Shown in pieces: positions 1 to 10,664 of a stretch of DNA of 64,000 bases. This DNA comes from Odontocerum albicorne (lineage: Eukaryota; Arthropoda; Insecta; Trichoptera; Odontoceridae), in assembly GCA_949825065.1 (NCBI GenBank), contig OX463848.1, forward strand, positions 41,310,766-41,374,765, written 5' to 3'. Both the position numbers and the translations under genes were made by a program. The notes beneath the pieces were generated by a model that saw only the letters and a list, made by a program, of their open reading frames with translations, made no database searches and was not told the origin of the DNA. How positions within the stretch are numbered: the stretch's first letter is position 1; every line of letters starts with the position of its first letter.

Positions 1-100
1 GAATTTCCGAACTATAGTATATGAGTCACGTAAAACCTAGCTTAGCACCTAACGAAGCACTTTTGTGACTCTAACTGTTCCGAATCGAACTAATATAGTG

Positions 101-580
101 GAATATTATGATAAAGCTTCAACCATTGACGGTTACATGGCTTAGAATGATATGACTCTAAATGTTAGAGATATGGATGACGTGTGGAGCTTTAGGAAGC
201 ACTTAAAAACAGCCCTTTTTTGGGGATCTTATTAAAATTTATGATAATATATGATCACTACACTACTACGTCTACAGCCAAATGTGTTATCGGAAGATCT
301 TCAAAGTCTCTTTCTTTCTTTGTAGTTCATCTTCTTTTGGTAAGTTTTTGCGGTTTTCTTACCAAATATATGCAGATGAGAAAAAATACCTAATATGAGA
401 CCGCAGCCACCACATTCATATTATTACTCTCTTTATAATAATGTATTTATTTGGTCATATTTTTTATTTATCTGTAAAAGTGGGTTTAAATCCCGAGCTG
501 GAGCGCCCTTGGGGAGATTCTACTTTCTAAGGTGATATGGAAATTATTATTTGTTTTATTATTAGTATCTTTTAATTTTA
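101..580 (+). repeat. LINE-D remnant: RT C-terminal tail plus 3' UTR
   Basis: Around 180-225 the plus strand encodes VWSFRKHLKTALF, the usual C-terminal end of a CR1/Jockey-like reverse transcriptase, with frame breaks before and after it. The 3' UTR that follows recurs in the window near 1760, 23460, 42660 and 43550, 44640, 48880 and 53035. It carries the marker gcggttttcttaccaaatat and ends near a gagcgccctt and 'ctaaacggcgctatataaatt' type tail. This is a dead fragment. The family assignment is inference from the shared 3' UTR. Confidence 0.55.
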
Positions 581-999
581 ACAAAGTTTCTCTTCTCAAT
601 TTTTTTGAAACGTGTTTACCGCATAAAACGATAATTGAGTGTATTTATGAAAATAAATAATTAATTCTACTTCGGTTTACCATTAAAAGTTTAAGAAAAC
701 TGTCAATTACTTGTTGTAGAGGTCAAAAATGATGATCAAAACAAAGGTCAGCCAACGCCAAGGTCAAAAATTGTAAAGGGTGGCTTAAGTTAAAATCCAA
801 ACCTCCCGGCTGGACCATTCGGGACCATAAAGGAAAGGGTCGAGTAAAAGGATAGACGACGTGACCCTGATCCATATAATGGAGTTATTTGACTCTTTTT
901 GTACGGAACAACCCTAAACAGCAGATTATATTTGATCTTAAGGTACAAATTATAAATAAGCAATTTAATTTATTATCTGTGCTGAATTTTGTAACGATC

Positions 1000-1075
1000 T
1001 CCGTAGCTTAATTTGTAAGACATTTTTCTTCCGAATCGGGGGTGACAGGTTCGATTTCTGTTAGTATCCAATTTT
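1000..1075 (+). repeat. tRNA-derived SINE head (degenerate)
   Basis: A tRNA-like stretch has an A-box-like part (gtagcttaatttgtaagac) and a clear B box (ggttcgatttc) about 35 bases later, followed by an oligo-T run. The spacing fits a tRNA-derived SINE promoter. No proper acceptor stem is visible, so a functional tRNA gene is unlikely. Confidence 0.5.
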
Positions 1076-1452
1076 TTTTAAATGAGTTTAAGTCTAGTTC
1101 TAGCTTATGGTCAAATAAATATAATAACGTTATATCGGAGTTTTGCTTATTTTAATGATTAAAAATTGCCTAAGTTTTTTTTATTCGAAAATTGATATCA
1201 CAAAATCAATCAAATATGGGTAATCTAATTCAAGTCATTTTATGGAATATTCTGGGTAGATAAGATAAATAATGTATTTTAAAGTCTATAATAACAATTA
1301 TAATAAACTATTCATCATTGGTTTCGGTGTTATCTTTGCAGAACTTCACATTAGAATATTTAATAAAAAATGCTACATACGTGTGAAAAATTGCAGCAAG
1401 TCGATGAATTCTGGAAGAGTTAAGACGGATATTGAATGGTGTTAAAGATTAA

Positions 1453-1710
1453 CGTTTTTAATCCCACGGGGCCGATCATCGGCCTCAAAGTTTTCGTACA
1501 AGTTTTTATGTTGAATAAAAAAAATACACATTTTTTTTTAATATAAAAATTACATATTATTTTACTCTACAGGGAGGTCACCATAAAAAATAAGTTTAAA
1601 AACTAAATATTAACTGAAATAAAAAACAAAATATAAACTACTGTTTTTTTGCCTAAAAATGCTTGGGGTTTTTCGCACATTTTATGCAAAATATGCTGAG
1701 ATTAAAAGGG
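1453..1710. mobile_element. TTAA-flanked MITE, 258 bp (piggyBac-like)
   Basis: The element is bounded by TTAA at 1449-1452 and 1711-1714. Imperfect inverted ends match: left cgtttttaatcccacg, and right, read in reverse complement, cccttttaatctcagc. It has no coding capacity. TTAA target duplication is the hallmark of the piggyBac superfamily. A palindrome, ggccgatcatcggcc, lies near the left end. Confidence 0.5.
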
Positions 1711-1719
1711 TTAAGGCAT

Positions 1720-2110
1720 ATGTAGCTTCAGAAAGCACTTGAATACAATCCTTTTTGAGAGGTCCTTACAAAATTTATTATGATATATGAACACTACACA
1801 CATATACTTAAAGCCTCCTTGTAGTTGGTCTTTCCTTGGTTTTCTTACCAAACACTTTTTTCTTAACATATTCAGACGCGGGGAAGTATCTAACCAAATG
1901 ATTATATCCCCCTTTTTCCTATCGTTACACTCAACTTATTTTATTATTATTATTACTTTGTGATATCTTTAACCTGTTTAAATTAGTAAATTTGAATCCC
2001 AAGTTAGAGTAAACTTCAGGAATGTTTGCTCTCCAAACGGCACTATATAAATTTACAGTTTATTATTTATAATAAATATCATGGCGTTATCATAAGTGAA
2101 CTTTATTATA
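1720..2110 (+). repeat. LINE-D 3' end remnant
   Basis: A short FRKHL-like end of the ORF (gtagcttcagaaagcactt) is followed by the same 3' UTR as at 230-580, ending in the marker 'ctccaaacggcactatataaatt'. It is strongly diverged and non-coding. Confidence 0.5.
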
Positions 2111-2399
2111 TCTCGTCTCTTCATTTTTCTTGATAAGTGTTTTTTCGTGACGTCAATTTACCGATGCTATATCAGAGTGTATTTGGAGCTTCGAAAAATG
2201 TGTAATTTTGGTGGTCCTCTGGCTATCGACTGCTTCTGTCAGACAGAATGTGATTCGCTTAAGTAAAAGTTTGGCCTAGCCTGTTTTAGAATATAAAAAT
2301 TCATGCCAAACTGCGGTTCCTGATCTTTGAAATGCAAGACTTAAGGGTATATATAATAAAAATAATAATTGATAATCTAAACTTGAAATTTTGACAACT

Positions 2400-2835
2400 T
2401 TGACAAAAATGCTACGTTTGGTCACTGTTATTGCATCGAGTGGAATCATGGACCCTCAAAGCTGGTAATATGAACCGATTGGAAGCATTCGAAATGCGGT
2501 TACACCGAAGAATGCTACGGATACCCTGGAAGGATATGGTTAGCAACACAAGGGTTCTTCAAAGAGCCAAACTTGATAGAGAGTCACTGACTAGTATAAA
2601 AATCCGAAAGGTGTTCTATTTGGGTCACGTACTTAGAGGATACAAATACAAATTACTGCACCTGATCATCCAAGGCAAAATAGAGTGTCGAAGAGGTGTT
2701 GGCAGGAGACAAATCTCCTGGCTCCGCAATATACGTGATTGGACTGGTGTAAGGAACGTTGGGGATCTTTTTCGGGCTGCTGGGGACAAAGATGCCTACT
2801 CTCAGGTGATATTCAACGTTGGGGCGACGTGACAT
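2400..2835 (+). pseudogene. LINE reverse transcriptase C-terminal fragment (5'-truncated)
   Basis: An open stretch of about 133 codons reads as the post-RT C-terminal region of endonuclease-reverse-transcriptase LINEs. It has ESWTLKAGNMNRLEAFEMRL, RRMLRIPWKDMV, then YLGHVLRGYKYKLL, GKIECRRGVGRRQISWLRN and a WTGVRNVGDLFRAA end. The catalytic RT palm and the endonuclease are absent, so this is a 5'-truncated insertion. The frame is intact over the fragment, which suggests it is younger than the LINE-A relics around it. The methionine at 2431 is not a biological start. Confidence 0.75.
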
Positions 2836-2899
2836 GACACTGAGAAGAATAAGTAATAAAAATGATAATGTACCTATATGTACGTCGAAATGTCCAAAC

Positions 2900-3650
2900 A
2901 TTTTTTGACTTGCTGCAATAGATTTATTTTAATTTAAAAAAGTAATTTATAATACAAAGGACTACTATGGCTAGCCACAGCGACAATTTACTTCCAATGT
3001 GACATAAATATTTTTATTCTTAGGTGTTTACATTTAAAGGAGGTTACTCCTGATAATGATCATCCCTTCTTTGAGTTGTACGTTGACAAGTTTTATGTTA
3101 TCTCTCGCATTTCAAACAGGGTAACAATATTCCGCTCTAGGTGATTGATTTCTATGGAATACAATGGAGAACATAGAAGCCTTCGATATGTTTCTAAAGG
3201 TGATGGTTTTCAGATATGCTTCAAAATAACGAAGTTCTTTCAGAACTTTGTGTCACTGAAAGATGCAATAAAATATGAAAATTGATTGAGTGAATGAAAA
3301 GAAAAACATTTTAGATGAATGGTAGCAAAATGTTTCATTTTTAATTGTATTCAATCAGAAAGAAAGACCACATTCTTAAAAATATTATATTGGTATAGTT
3401 CCTTTTAGAGCAGGAAGTCTTAAAGATCCATCAACATGAACTTATAGGAATGCATATTGGGTCAAAGACATTCTTCTTGAAGTACCCTCGTTTATACTTG
3501 CAGACCTTTTAAGGACGGTGTACTCTACAACGAATATATTAATCCTGACTGCAATCAAGTACTTCCGAGACAACAGTTATATGAATATCCAGCAAGTTAG
3601 AGCTCGAGTTTGTGAGTGTATTTATATATTTAACGCTTCTTTGAAAATCA
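2900..3650. other. No recognised feature
   Basis: AT-rich, non-coding DNA with stops in all frames. No inverted ends or repeat copies were recognised here. Confidence 0.4.
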
Positions 3651-3654
3651 ATCT

Positions 3655-3870
3655 TGCGGGTTGATTACCCGGTGGCAATCTCTTTCAACCAACCAGACAA
3701 AAGTTAATAAAGTAAATTACGTGGCCGCTAACATTATTTAAAATCATTGTGACTTTTACATATGGTAATTTACGTACAAATAAATAAAAAAGAGATATCA
3801 TCAATCAATAAACAAAAAGCAAATAATGGTAGAAAGGAAATGAAAATCGCAAGGAAACTAATGGAAACTC
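3655..3870 (-). repeat. LINE-J 3' UTR remnant
   Basis: Read on the minus strand, this matches the 3' UTR at 36500-36800 and 47800-48110. The shared blocks are the 'gattgatgatatctctttt' block and the 'ttggttgaaagagattgccacc' block. The A-rich tail is at the low-coordinate end. Non-coding. Confidence 0.55.
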
Positions 3871-3889
3871 ACTGGAAATTAATGAAGAA

Positions 3890-4150
3890 AGATTAACGAC
3901 ACAAATTTACTGTGCAAATGTGAGGTAAATGCGTGGTAGAGGAAGACCAAGGAAAGTATGGTAAGATCAAGTGTGTGATATTATATGTATAATTAAAGTA
4001 AATGAGAAATCCTTGGTGTTTTATGACAAGGTTTATGGATGTAGAAGAGATAAGAGATTTATGTCGTGATAAAACAGTATGGCGCTCTTTCTTCTCTACT
4101 TACCCGACAGGTAAACGGCGTGAAAGTGTGTTTGTATCATCATTGTTCCA
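3890..4150 (+). pseudogene. LINE-A RT tail remnant
   Basis: Broken reading frames contain RGRPRKVW, then DQVCDII, then a C-terminal block (CRRDKRFMS) before a 'tctttcttctctacttaccc' 3' end. These are the end of the LINE-A protein (family defined at 10080-10660). Several stops and frame shifts are present. Confidence 0.55.
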
Positions 4151-4434
4151 CTCTCTCATAGGATAAATTCTCGGCTGACTCAGTGAACTAACCAAAAAAT
4201 TAAAAAAAATTGGAATTCCCCAATTAATGCTGCTTTTGGGAATGCAAAGTCCAAAAACTTGAGGGGGTTGATAAGAATACTTCTATTAGCACTAAAGAAG
4301 GGACGATCCACGGTGATGAAGAGAAAAAAGAAAAAGGAAGAAAAATGCGTACTTACAAGATTTCACCTACTGCATGCCTGTTTAAATACCAATTGCAAAT
4401 GAACTTAAGTTAACACCTCTCAAAAGGTTTTATC

Positions 4435-5114
4435 AGACATATGTTGTTTATAGTTAAGGCATTAACGTTGTGGAGGTTTAAAGACATTGTAATTTATTTT
4501 TATCAAACACTGTTTATTCCACCTTTTTGTGACGGTATAACCCTACCGGTTTGCAAGGCTTTCACCTCATCTTCAGGGGAGCGAAAATAAGACTAAATGC
4601 TGTTCGAACTGGTACCGATATACACACTTCAATGGTTGGAAGCTGGGGGGTGAGGGAGGCACGGGACAATTTCGGCCAAGAGCGGAGAGATTTTTGGGAA
4701 ATACCTGTTCAACAGATTTTCCGATCGGTGTACTAACTTAGAAATTTCTAGGGCCTCTAATCTGTCCAATTTATTTCCGTTACCACTGATATGTAAGAAT
4801 TTGGCATCATCGTTAGAAAAAGTATGATTCTCACGGTGACAATGATTAGCCATTTCAGAATAAATAAAAGGATTTATTAAGGCGGATTTGTGTTCACGAA
4901 ATCTCTTTTCAAAAGATCTTCCTGTCTTTCCTATATATAAATTATCACAGTCAGCACATAAAAGTTTATACACACCACTGTTGCTAAGTATTCCATTTTT
5001 GCCTTTCCCATTAAATAAGAGTTTCCGGAGATTAAAGTTAGTGTAAAAAGCTGGCTTTATGTGACTTGGAATTGTTTTGGTTATTTCATATGATATGTTT
5101 TTTATAAATAGGAC
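4435..5114 (-). mobile_element. Penelope-like element 3' fragment
   Basis: On the minus strand, an open frame of about 160 codons (5114 to 4629) encodes the RT-endonuclease linker and GIY-YIG domain of a Penelope-like retroelement. It is followed directly by the terminal segment (4435-4628) found elsewhere in the window as palindromes (8103-8570, 26975-27120, 54855-54985, 56590-56835). That order identifies the dispersed palindromic repeat as Penelope-like terminal sequence. The reverse transcriptase is missing: the fragment ends where a dead TIL exon begins near 5111. Confidence 0.75.
4629..5114 (-). pseudogene. GIY-YIG endonuclease domain of a Penelope-like element (truncated)
   Basis: The protein fragment carries SGVYKLLCADC (the GIY strand and a C-x2-C pair), NLYIGKTGRSFEKRFREH (the YIG strand and catalytic arginine region), NHCHRENHTF (the His pair) and RLEALEISKL (the expected catalytic glutamate region). 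GIY-YIG with a Cys/His-rich insert is typical of the endonuclease of endonuclease-containing Penelope-like elements, where it nicks target DNA for integration. The frame is open upstream of the first methionine (4973) back to about 5114, so that methionine is internal. The reverse transcriptase that should precede it is absent, so the copy is dead. The open frame with few changes suggests moderate age. Confidence 0.8.
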
Positions 5115-5223
5115 TTTGCTCCATTTATAGGTTTATCGGACATATTTGGAAGACCCCATTGAAAAGGTCACAGGTCATGCCGGGTGGAAGTCATCTCTCT
5201 GGGTAATCATCATACCTCTCGTT
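5111..5223 (-). pseudogene. Dead TIL-domain exon (third copy of the TIL gene family)
   Basis: The minus strand reads NERYDDYPER, stop, LPPGMTCDLFNGVFQICPIN, stop, MEQSP. This aligns residue by residue with exon 2 of TIL-A (NERYDRCPEI, PPEMTCDLVFEGV, QQVCLI). Two in-frame stops and the loss of the early cysteines show it is a pseudo-exon. No signal-peptide exon or second-domain exon was found nearby. It ends where the Penelope-like fragment begins. Confidence 0.7.
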
Positions 5224-5739
5224 ATGTGATGTTGAAGACATCAACGAAAATGTTGATAATATAACAAATGTATAGTCAAAGATAAAGTCGAGGAAGTTTG
5301 TCGTCCGCCCATCGTCTACATGGTAGATAGACGGAATCCAGGATGAAGAAAGTCATAAATGCTTTAGTAATAAACAGGTACACATACGGTATTAATTTTA
5401 TATTTAAAACAATATCGATATATTTGAAAAACAAATTTTATTCAAGTAACTTTTCTAAGGTCACTTGAACAAAAACACGATATCTATTTAAATAATTCAG
5501 AGTAGCAAGTTCTATCTACTCGTACTTGAGTCAAATTAAATTAAATTTATGCCCCATTGTCTGTAATATTTTGCTGAGGTTATACAAGGTTTTCATCATC
5601 TTACTTCATATTGTGTAAATGTATTCCGCCTTTCGTTTCATATAATGCAGCCTGGAGGGTTAATTTCCACATGTCAAATTTTTCCAACCAATTACAAGAA
5701 TGTTGAAAAAGCCTGAAGCGCAAACTACAGTCTTAATTT

Positions 5740-6600
5740 TTTTCATTACAATTTTTTATTGAAAACCTTTTAAAAAGGCAATCAACGAAAAACACCCTCA
5801 AAGAGCTGGACGACCGGTATTTTACCAAGAAGGCTTTGGAGGACATCATTTTTGTCATCAGCGATAAGTATAATTTCATCTGCTTATCTGAGATAGTGGT
5901 GGATTTATTTGTCAATATTCATTCCTCGAGTGGTCCAATCCAGATCATCACAAAACACCCTCCAGAGGTTAAGTTTTACGTACATAGCATCATGCCATCT
6001 TCCTGTCGGGATAGGAAGAGAGGAGAGAATGCTAGACTTTCCTTTCTCAACACATATCCTTCTCATCTTCTGTATCCATAGAATTCTTACTATTTATAGA
6101 ACTTTTAACATTTCCTTCTCTCGCCCTACCATGCTTTACCATACCTTCAACTCACATCTGCACTGTATATTTATGTTGTTAGTTTTTCTCCATTCATTCG
6201 TTCTACATGCTCAAACCATATTAGCGTCATTATCTTCATCTTACTCAAAGCATTAACTATAAGTTCACACTCATCTCAAATTACCTAATTCCGCATTCTG
6301 TCATATATATAATCAACCCATGTATTATTCTAAGACCACGCATTTCTACAGTGTTTTCATTCGTTTCACTCCCATAACATATATCAAAATTGGGACTAAA
6401 ACACTGTCAAAGATAATCATCTTTGCAAATTTTTATATTCTCCGGTTTGAGTACATATTATTTTAAGTATACTATCGACTTTGTTTTCTATTGCGCGCCA
6501 TTCGATATTCCTCTTAACTTTTCCATCGAGAAAATACTAACTAAATATCTATTCTTCAACTTAAATTAATACATATACATTCTTTAACTTTCTGTTATGT
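5740..6600 (-). pseudogene. LINE-A remnant: RT palm to C-terminus, decayed
   Basis: On the minus strand the RT active-site region is recognisable as ADEIILIADDKNDVLQSLLG near 5800-5900, with the tyrosine of YADD lost to a stop. A second block from about 6460 to 5990 has VPILIYVMG, VEMRGLRIIHG and WFEHVERMNGEKLT, which form the LINE-A C-terminal tail. Many stops and shifts are present. The two blocks are out of their usual order, so they are probably two fragments. Confidence 0.6.
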
Positions 6601-7167
6601 TTTATTATTCTCCCTTATATCGCATTAATTTAAAATGGGAATAATATCAACTAATAATTGTATATTTCCCATTCAATATTTATTTCCTAGTATATTTCAT
6701 GAGGTTTTGTGCTTGAGACGCTTTTGTTATGGGTTGTCTTCAAGAGTTGATAATACGATTATCTCTGAGACCCTTATTCAGTATTATTATTACCCCCTCC
6801 ATTTCCACTGTGTCGAAAGGCTTTTCAAAAACAATTAATTGTTTTATTTTATTTATGCTTTGTTAGAAAACAAACTCTTGAATATATTAAACAGATTATA
6901 CATAAATTAAACTACTCGTAGATGAGTAAAGTTTTCATAGAAAATTATAAATCTAAAATTCACGTAATAAGACATATTATTTGATTTGGTATTTAAATTA
7001 TAGAACTCCCTTTTAAAAATAATAATGTGACTTAATTTTATAAAAAAATACACAGTTACTTTAAGTAACAGGTCTGTAGCGTGTGTCCTAGTAGGACGTG
7101 CTGATGATATTGATGTTGACATCTCTGTATTCGCTTTAGTCGAATTCTGTGTTCCTTTTTGTTCGGG

Positions 7168-7635
7168 GTCATCAATTTAGCGGTATGCTTTAGTCGTACG
7201 TCGTGATGATTTTGATTTGTTTGTATTTAAAATAAAATACGTCAATTCAGGAATGCGATAAAAGTGAGAGTGAATAATCGATAAATAGTAAACAGCGATG
7301 AATGGTCAAGTGAATAATAACAAGTGCCTTTATTCATCGATAAGTAGGTATATATAGACTTTCAGAACGGGACGCGTGACTGCGTCCGCGGTATATCTCG
7401 ATCTCACTCCTGCGCGTGCTGAGGCAGACGCAAGCGCTGCGGATACTACAGTGGGTAAGATATTTATTGTCGAAACGGCGAGACGGTGTGATATGTTCTC
7501 TTTCTACCTTGGAATGCGATGTAAATATTATTTGCGTGTAAACAGTATTGACGTTTCTGGTATGTGATAATTGTAGATATCCAGAGGTTGATTCATCGGT
7601 TGTTGACCCTGCATGTTAACAATATTTAGGGACGT
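7168..7635. repeat. LTR-like element, diverged third copy
   Basis: Similar throughout to the two copies at 34512-34954 and 35172-36314. It starts tttagcggtatgc and ends ggtaccctaca. It contains a TATA-like run (gtatatatagac) followed by ttcag, as LTR promoters often do, and the shared blocks 'acggcgagacggtgtg' and 'tgttgaccctgcatg'. No flanking target duplication can be made out. Solo LTR is one reading; a non-autonomous DNA element is another. Confidence 0.45.
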
Positions 7636-7664
7636 GGGTACCCTACAGGTCTATTTCATTTTAC

Positions 7665-7775
7665 AAAAAAATCTTTAACTTTCGTCTAGTTGGTTGGAAA
7701 AGATTGCCGGCTGACAATAAGCCCTCCAGATTGTGTAATAAATAATAAAAGTGTAAAATAAATAAATAAATAAGT
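7665..7775 (+). repeat. LINE-J 3' tail remnant
   Basis: The block 'ttggttggaaaagattgccg' is followed by caataagccctccagattg and a terminal aaataaataaataag tail, as at the ends of the copies near 36780 and 48080. Only the last ~110 bases remain. Confidence 0.6.
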
Positions 7776-7859
7776 AGAATAATAAAAACACTATGATATA
7801 TTTTGAATATTTGGAATGGGTGACGAAATACTGACTTCACAATTTCATGTTGCAAGCAC

Positions 7860-8100
7860 AAGTAAAAATCGTGGTAGAGAACGACTGAGAAAGGTGCAGT
7901 AGAACAAAGTGAATGAAAATATGAAAAAAGTATATGTACGAAGTAAGAGAAACAAGAGTCACTGTATGGGAAGATATATGAGTTTAGATGAGGTGATACA
8001 AGTATGTCGTGTTAAAAAAATTAGTGTGCTCCGTTTTTTATGTCTACCCCGACAGGGAAATTACGTGATAGTATATATGTTATGCATGAATATTGTAATT
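7860..8100 (+). pseudogene. LINE-A RT tail remnant
   Basis: Traces of the LINE-A C-terminus remain (GRERLRKVQ, NKVNENMKKV, SLDEVIQVCRVK), followed by the 'tctaccccgacagggaaatt' 3' end. There are frame breaks throughout. It abuts the Penelope-like terminal repeat at 8103. Confidence 0.45.
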
Positions 8101-8102
8101 AT

Positions 8103-8570
8103 ATGTTGTTTATAGTTAAGTCATTAACGTTGTGGAGGTTTAAAGACATTGTAATTTATTTTTATCAAACACTGTTTATTCCACTTTTTTGTGACGGTAT
8201 AACCCTACCGGTTTCAAGGCTTTCACCTCATCTTCAGAGGAGCGCAAACAAGTCTTGTTTGCGCTCCCCTGAAGATGAGGTGAAAGCCTTGAAACCGGTA
8301 GGGTTATACCGTCACAAAAAAGTGGAATAAACAGTGTTTGATAAAAATAAATTACAATATTGTAATTTGTTTTACCAACCACTGTTTATTCTTCTTTATG
8401 TAACAGTAAAACCCTACCGGTTATAAGGCTTTCTTCTTATCATTAGGGGAGCAAAACCCAAAATTTTGTTTGTGCTTCCGTGATGACGAAGTAAAAAACT
8501 GGAAACCAGCAGATTTATACCGTTGTATAAATTAGAATAAATAATGTTAACTGACAAATTACAATGTCTT
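8103..8570. repeat. Penelope-like terminal repeats: two head-to-head palindromes
   Basis: A near-perfect palindrome is centred near 8252, with arms about 8140-8250 and 8254-8356. A more diverged one follows (about 8356-8560). Each arm is the terminal segment found 3' of the GIY-YIG frame at 4435-4628, with markers gtgacggtataaccctaccgg and ctttcacctcatcttcag. In the plus-oriented arm a partial hammerhead-ribozyme-like core is seen: ctgaagatgagg, a short stem, then gaaac, an accggta/tacc pairing and gtc. Penelope-like elements are known for such terminal structures; function here is inference. Confidence 0.65.
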
Positions 8571-8581
8571 TAAATTTACTT

Positions 8582-8960
8582 AAAATACAGCCTGGCTGCG
8601 TTGTCTTGATTTTAACTGGGTCTTCAAATGTTAAATAAAAATTGTTAATAAGCAACTTGTGTTTTAACCTTTCTCTTGATTGCATAATTATGGACAGCTT
8701 AACTATCATTATTAACTTATCAGATTGCATAAGTTTTTTTAATAGTAATTTATCAAAGCAAGAGGAAGAAAATGAATTAAATATATTCCTAACTTCTGTT
8801 TTTTATTTGTGTACAACTTCTTTTCTAACTTGGTTTAATTTAAAATTTCACAGTACATTTTTAGAATGCAAAGATAAGAAATAATTTTAAATTCTTAGCT
8901 TTTGATAATCATGAGCTTTTCTGTACAGTAGAATTGTGACAGAACACGGAATGAAGTGAT
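8582..8960. repeat. Repeat block shared with 34255-35090
   Basis: Nearly collinear with 34255-34507 plus 34959-35090. The block contains ctgcgttgtcttgattt, ttatcagattgcataagttt and cttagcttttgataatcatg. The second copy is split by a 443-bp LTR-like element, so this copy marks the unoccupied site. Non-coding; family unknown. Confidence 0.6.
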
Positions 8961-9200
8961 AAGATATGAATGTGAACTTAAGGCTGATGTGTTAAGTAAG
9001 ATTGAATTAAAGAACGTTGAGATGGTTTAAGCATGTGCCACGAATGAATGAAGAAAGACTAACAAAACGGATATACGGTCAAACGGGAGTGATGTGAGAG
9101 GACCAAAGAAATAATGTTGGAAAGAGTGCATAATATTTTTAAAGAAAGAAACGTGGGCGACAGCGTGCATTCATATACGAACAAATACGGAAACTATTCA
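8930..9200 (+). pseudogene. LINE-A RT tail remnant
   Basis: Reads as a broken LINE-A C-terminus: RWFKHVPRMNEERLTKRIYG, then a GPKK..WKECIIF-like part. Stops and at least one shift separate the pieces. Confidence 0.6.
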
Positions 9201-9204
9201 GGCA

Positions 9205-9775
9205 ACCTGCCAGACTTAGCCTCGTGTACTCGTATTAGGTTTTTCAGTTAGAATCTAACGAGGAACAATTCTTGTTTTCATAAAAGTCGACGAGCGTTCC
9301 CACCAAACAAGCGTCCAGGTTCGATTAATTCATGAATGGTGGATTTAATTCAGGACTGGTTTAACTTTTAGCTCAGATCACCTCTTAATTTCTGAAGCTT
9401 TGATGCTGTACAGATACTATAAATTAGTATATAGTTATTTAAATAATACAAAAAATGCAGTACAACACCCTACTTAATAAAAAGCTGTAGTAGATTTAAC
9501 CAACTGTTCATCTTGAAAGTTTAATATCCTTGCCATTGGAACTTTGAGTTTGATGTGTCAAGACAGTGTGCTTGCAGAAGAGCAACAGTATGCGCACAAT
9601 AAACAGTACGTGCATGCGTATCCTTCGATCGGCAGGATGTCTGTTTATTATACTCGATATCACAAGGATGGCCTATGTTTTTTTTCATACATACATACAT
9701 ACATACCATCACTCTGTTTCCTAGTAGTGGTAAGCAAAAGGGAAATAGCGGCAGATATTTCTATCTCAATACACA
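9205..9775. other. No recognised feature
   Basis: Non-coding DNA with a short catacatacataca microsatellite near 9688-9707. No repeat match was recognised elsewhere in the window. Confidence 0.35.
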
Positions 9776-9779
9776 TTGT

Positions 9780-10000
9780 ACACGTATCTGTGTCCATTAA
9801 CCTTTAAAGATTATTTTGGCTTTTTACCTTTCCTGATTTCAAAGTATTCACCAGAACCAACCATATATTTCTCGTTCTTCTCTTCACTGGTTTCTCACTT
9901 AGATTTGCACTGTATATTTGTTTTGTTAATTTTCCTTCATTTATTTGTTATACATGCCAACACTATACATGTTGAAGTACAACAACTTGCACAAAATAAA
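9780..10000 (-). pseudogene. LINE-A RT tail remnant
   Basis: On the minus strand, GKLTKQIYSANLSEKP and IWLVLVNTLKSGK are visible across frame breaks. They correspond to the TK-IY-A and W-VN-LK blocks of LINE-A. Confidence 0.5.
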
Positions 10001-10079
10001 TGAAAACGCACATGAGTATTCTGACAACAATAGCACTCGATCAAGTGAGATTATTGGAATAAATAAAAGGGTTGAAAAT

Positions 10080-10660
10080 TAATGCTACGATATCAATGTT
10101 TTTCGTTATAGAAAAAGTTGTGGTTAAAAGTGTGTGCCATGTATGGGTTAACTCAGTAAAACTGGAACAGGTTGATGAGTTCTGGGTGATTTGAAAGGGC
10201 ATTTAAAGAAGGGTAGCGACAGGGAAGGAGGTAAAGGGAGCACTTAATGCTTTATGCAAAAACCACGCAATATCAACAATAGCAAAAATAACAATATTTA
10301 ATACTATGTTGATGCTCTTGATGTATTGAAGTGAAATTTGGACTTGGCAGAAGAAATATAATAGTTAGATTCAAGCTGTGGAGATGCGTGCACTTAATAA
10401 AAATTGTGCAGTGTCAACGTATGAAAGAATGCTGAAAGACTTTTTAAGTATGATGAAGACAGAAGCTTTCAGGTGGTTAGGAAATATGGAGAGAATGCGT
10501 GATGTAAGATTGATTAAGTAAGTATGCAAATCAGAAGTGCAAAATGTGCGTGGAAGATGTAGACCGAGAAAAATGTTCCTGGTGCAGATTTTGAAGGAAT
10601 GTAAAATGAGAATTATGAATGATTTTGATAGTATTGATTTCTTATGAAATGCGTATGTTT
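10080..10660 (+). pseudogene. LINE-A RT C-terminal region (fullest copy of the family)
   Basis: The broken frame carries in order VNSVKLEQVDEFWVI, RRVATGKEVKGALNALCKNH, KITIFNTMLMLLMY, SEIWTWQKKYNS, IQAVEMRALNKN, FRWLGNMERMRDVRLI and RGRCRPRKMFLVQILKE. This is the region C-terminal to the RT palm in a widespread class of arthropod LINEs ('LEQVDEF', 'SETWTWQKK', 'VEMRAL', 'RWLGHMERM', 'GRPRKM'). Several in-frame stops make it a pseudogene. It is the reference for the LINE-A label used in other entries. Confidence 0.7.
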
Positions 10661-10664
10661 TTTT

